Positions 63,777 to 64,000 of a stretch of 64,000 nucleotides of DNA are shown here, in pieces. The translations under genes and the position numbers were made by a program. Source of the stretch: Dermatemys mawii (taxonomy: Eukaryota > Chordata > Testudines > Dermatemydidae); the NCBI GenBank assembly GCA_007922305.1, contig ML677335.1, forward strand, positions 43,072,804 to 43,136,803, written 5' to 3'. Below the pieces are notes generated by a model. It was not told the origin of the DNA. It searched no databases and was given only the letters and a program-made list of their open reading frames with translations. Each line of letters opens with the position of its first letter. Within the stretch, counting starts at the first letter, position 1.

Positions 63777-64000
63777 ATTTTGATTTCGGGGTAAACACCT
63801 ATTGCCCTGTCCTCTTTCTTACTGGCGGCTAAGACCACCTCAGCAGGGGTGTGTACACTTTACTAATACTTTACTAGCAACACATTCTTTTTAAACAAGA
63901 ATAACCATCAAGTACAAGGTTTGAATCAATCAGCAGGCTTTCTATCAGATGCTGAAATGCTGCTTGAAACAACTGCAGTTTGCTCTTCGTCTGGAAAAAA

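Noticed and set aside
57733..64000. Search for the next upstream TUBGCP2 exon
   Set aside because: No segment with the expected CKHVERQL/NKTAKQHS-type sequence was seen; the intron here is occupied by retroelements.
1..64000. CRISPR arrays, operons, phage or plasmid features
   Set aside because: The window is vertebrate nuclear DNA; the only tandem arrays are minisatellites and microsatellites without spacer structure.

Overview
The window is vertebrate nuclear DNA: spliced genes with very long introns, no operon-like gene packing, and roughly half or more of the bases in interspersed repeats. The repeat mix points to a non-avian sauropsid, most likely a turtle. It has many CR1 LINE copies on both strands, MIR-like tRNA-SINEs, a DIRS-like tyrosine-recombinase retroelement, an RTE-like LINE, and abundant hAT- and mariner-type MITEs. 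The species call is an inference from repeat families; the sequence alone does not prove it.

Two host genes can be read with confidence, both on the minus strand. From about 49,400 to 57,732 lie the last five coding exons of TUBGCP2 (gamma-tubulin complex component 2), ending in a stop codon at 49,663 with a short 3' UTR and an AATAAA signal. About 10 kb further along the same strand lies ADAM8, a membrane metalloprotease-disintegrin. Its first six coding exons run from the start codon at 39,140 down to 3,617 and encode the signal peptide and most of the prodomain, including the cysteine-switch motif. All splice phases join into one open frame in both genes. The ADAM8 protease, disintegrin, transmembrane and tail exons lie beyond the left edge; the upstream TUBGCP2 exons lie beyond the right edge. 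The order TUBGCP2 then ADAM8, same strand, is the order known on human 10q26.3.

Layout from left to right: 1-3,616, start of ADAM8 intron 6, filled mainly by a long antisense CR1; 3,617-39,140, ADAM8 exons 6 to 1 with repeat-rich introns (the largest, intron 5, is 14.6 kb); about 38,700-39,300, a CpG island and the ADAM8 promoter, with two TGACTCA sites flanking a GC box; 39,300-49,400, intergenic DNA with a CACACTGACC-type pyrimidine-rich repeat, a hAT MITE, and a degenerate GAGCCATG minisatellite; 49,400-57,732, TUBGCP2 exons; 57,870-63,780, TUBGCP2 intron largely built from DIRS-like pieces, a CR1 fragment and a hAT fragment.

The two host genes are not known to act in one pathway; their neighbourhood is old synteny. 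I found no RNA gene, CRISPR array or clearly novel protein-coding system. The most interesting signals are structural: an entirely palindromic hAT MITE with a perfect 8-bp target duplication, three other MITEs or hAT elements with perfect 8-bp duplications, nested insertions that order the events in time, a DIRS element with inverted ends and a damaged recombinase, a paired direct repeat in ADAM8 intron 5, and the paired AP-1/ARE-like sites at the ADAM8 promoter.
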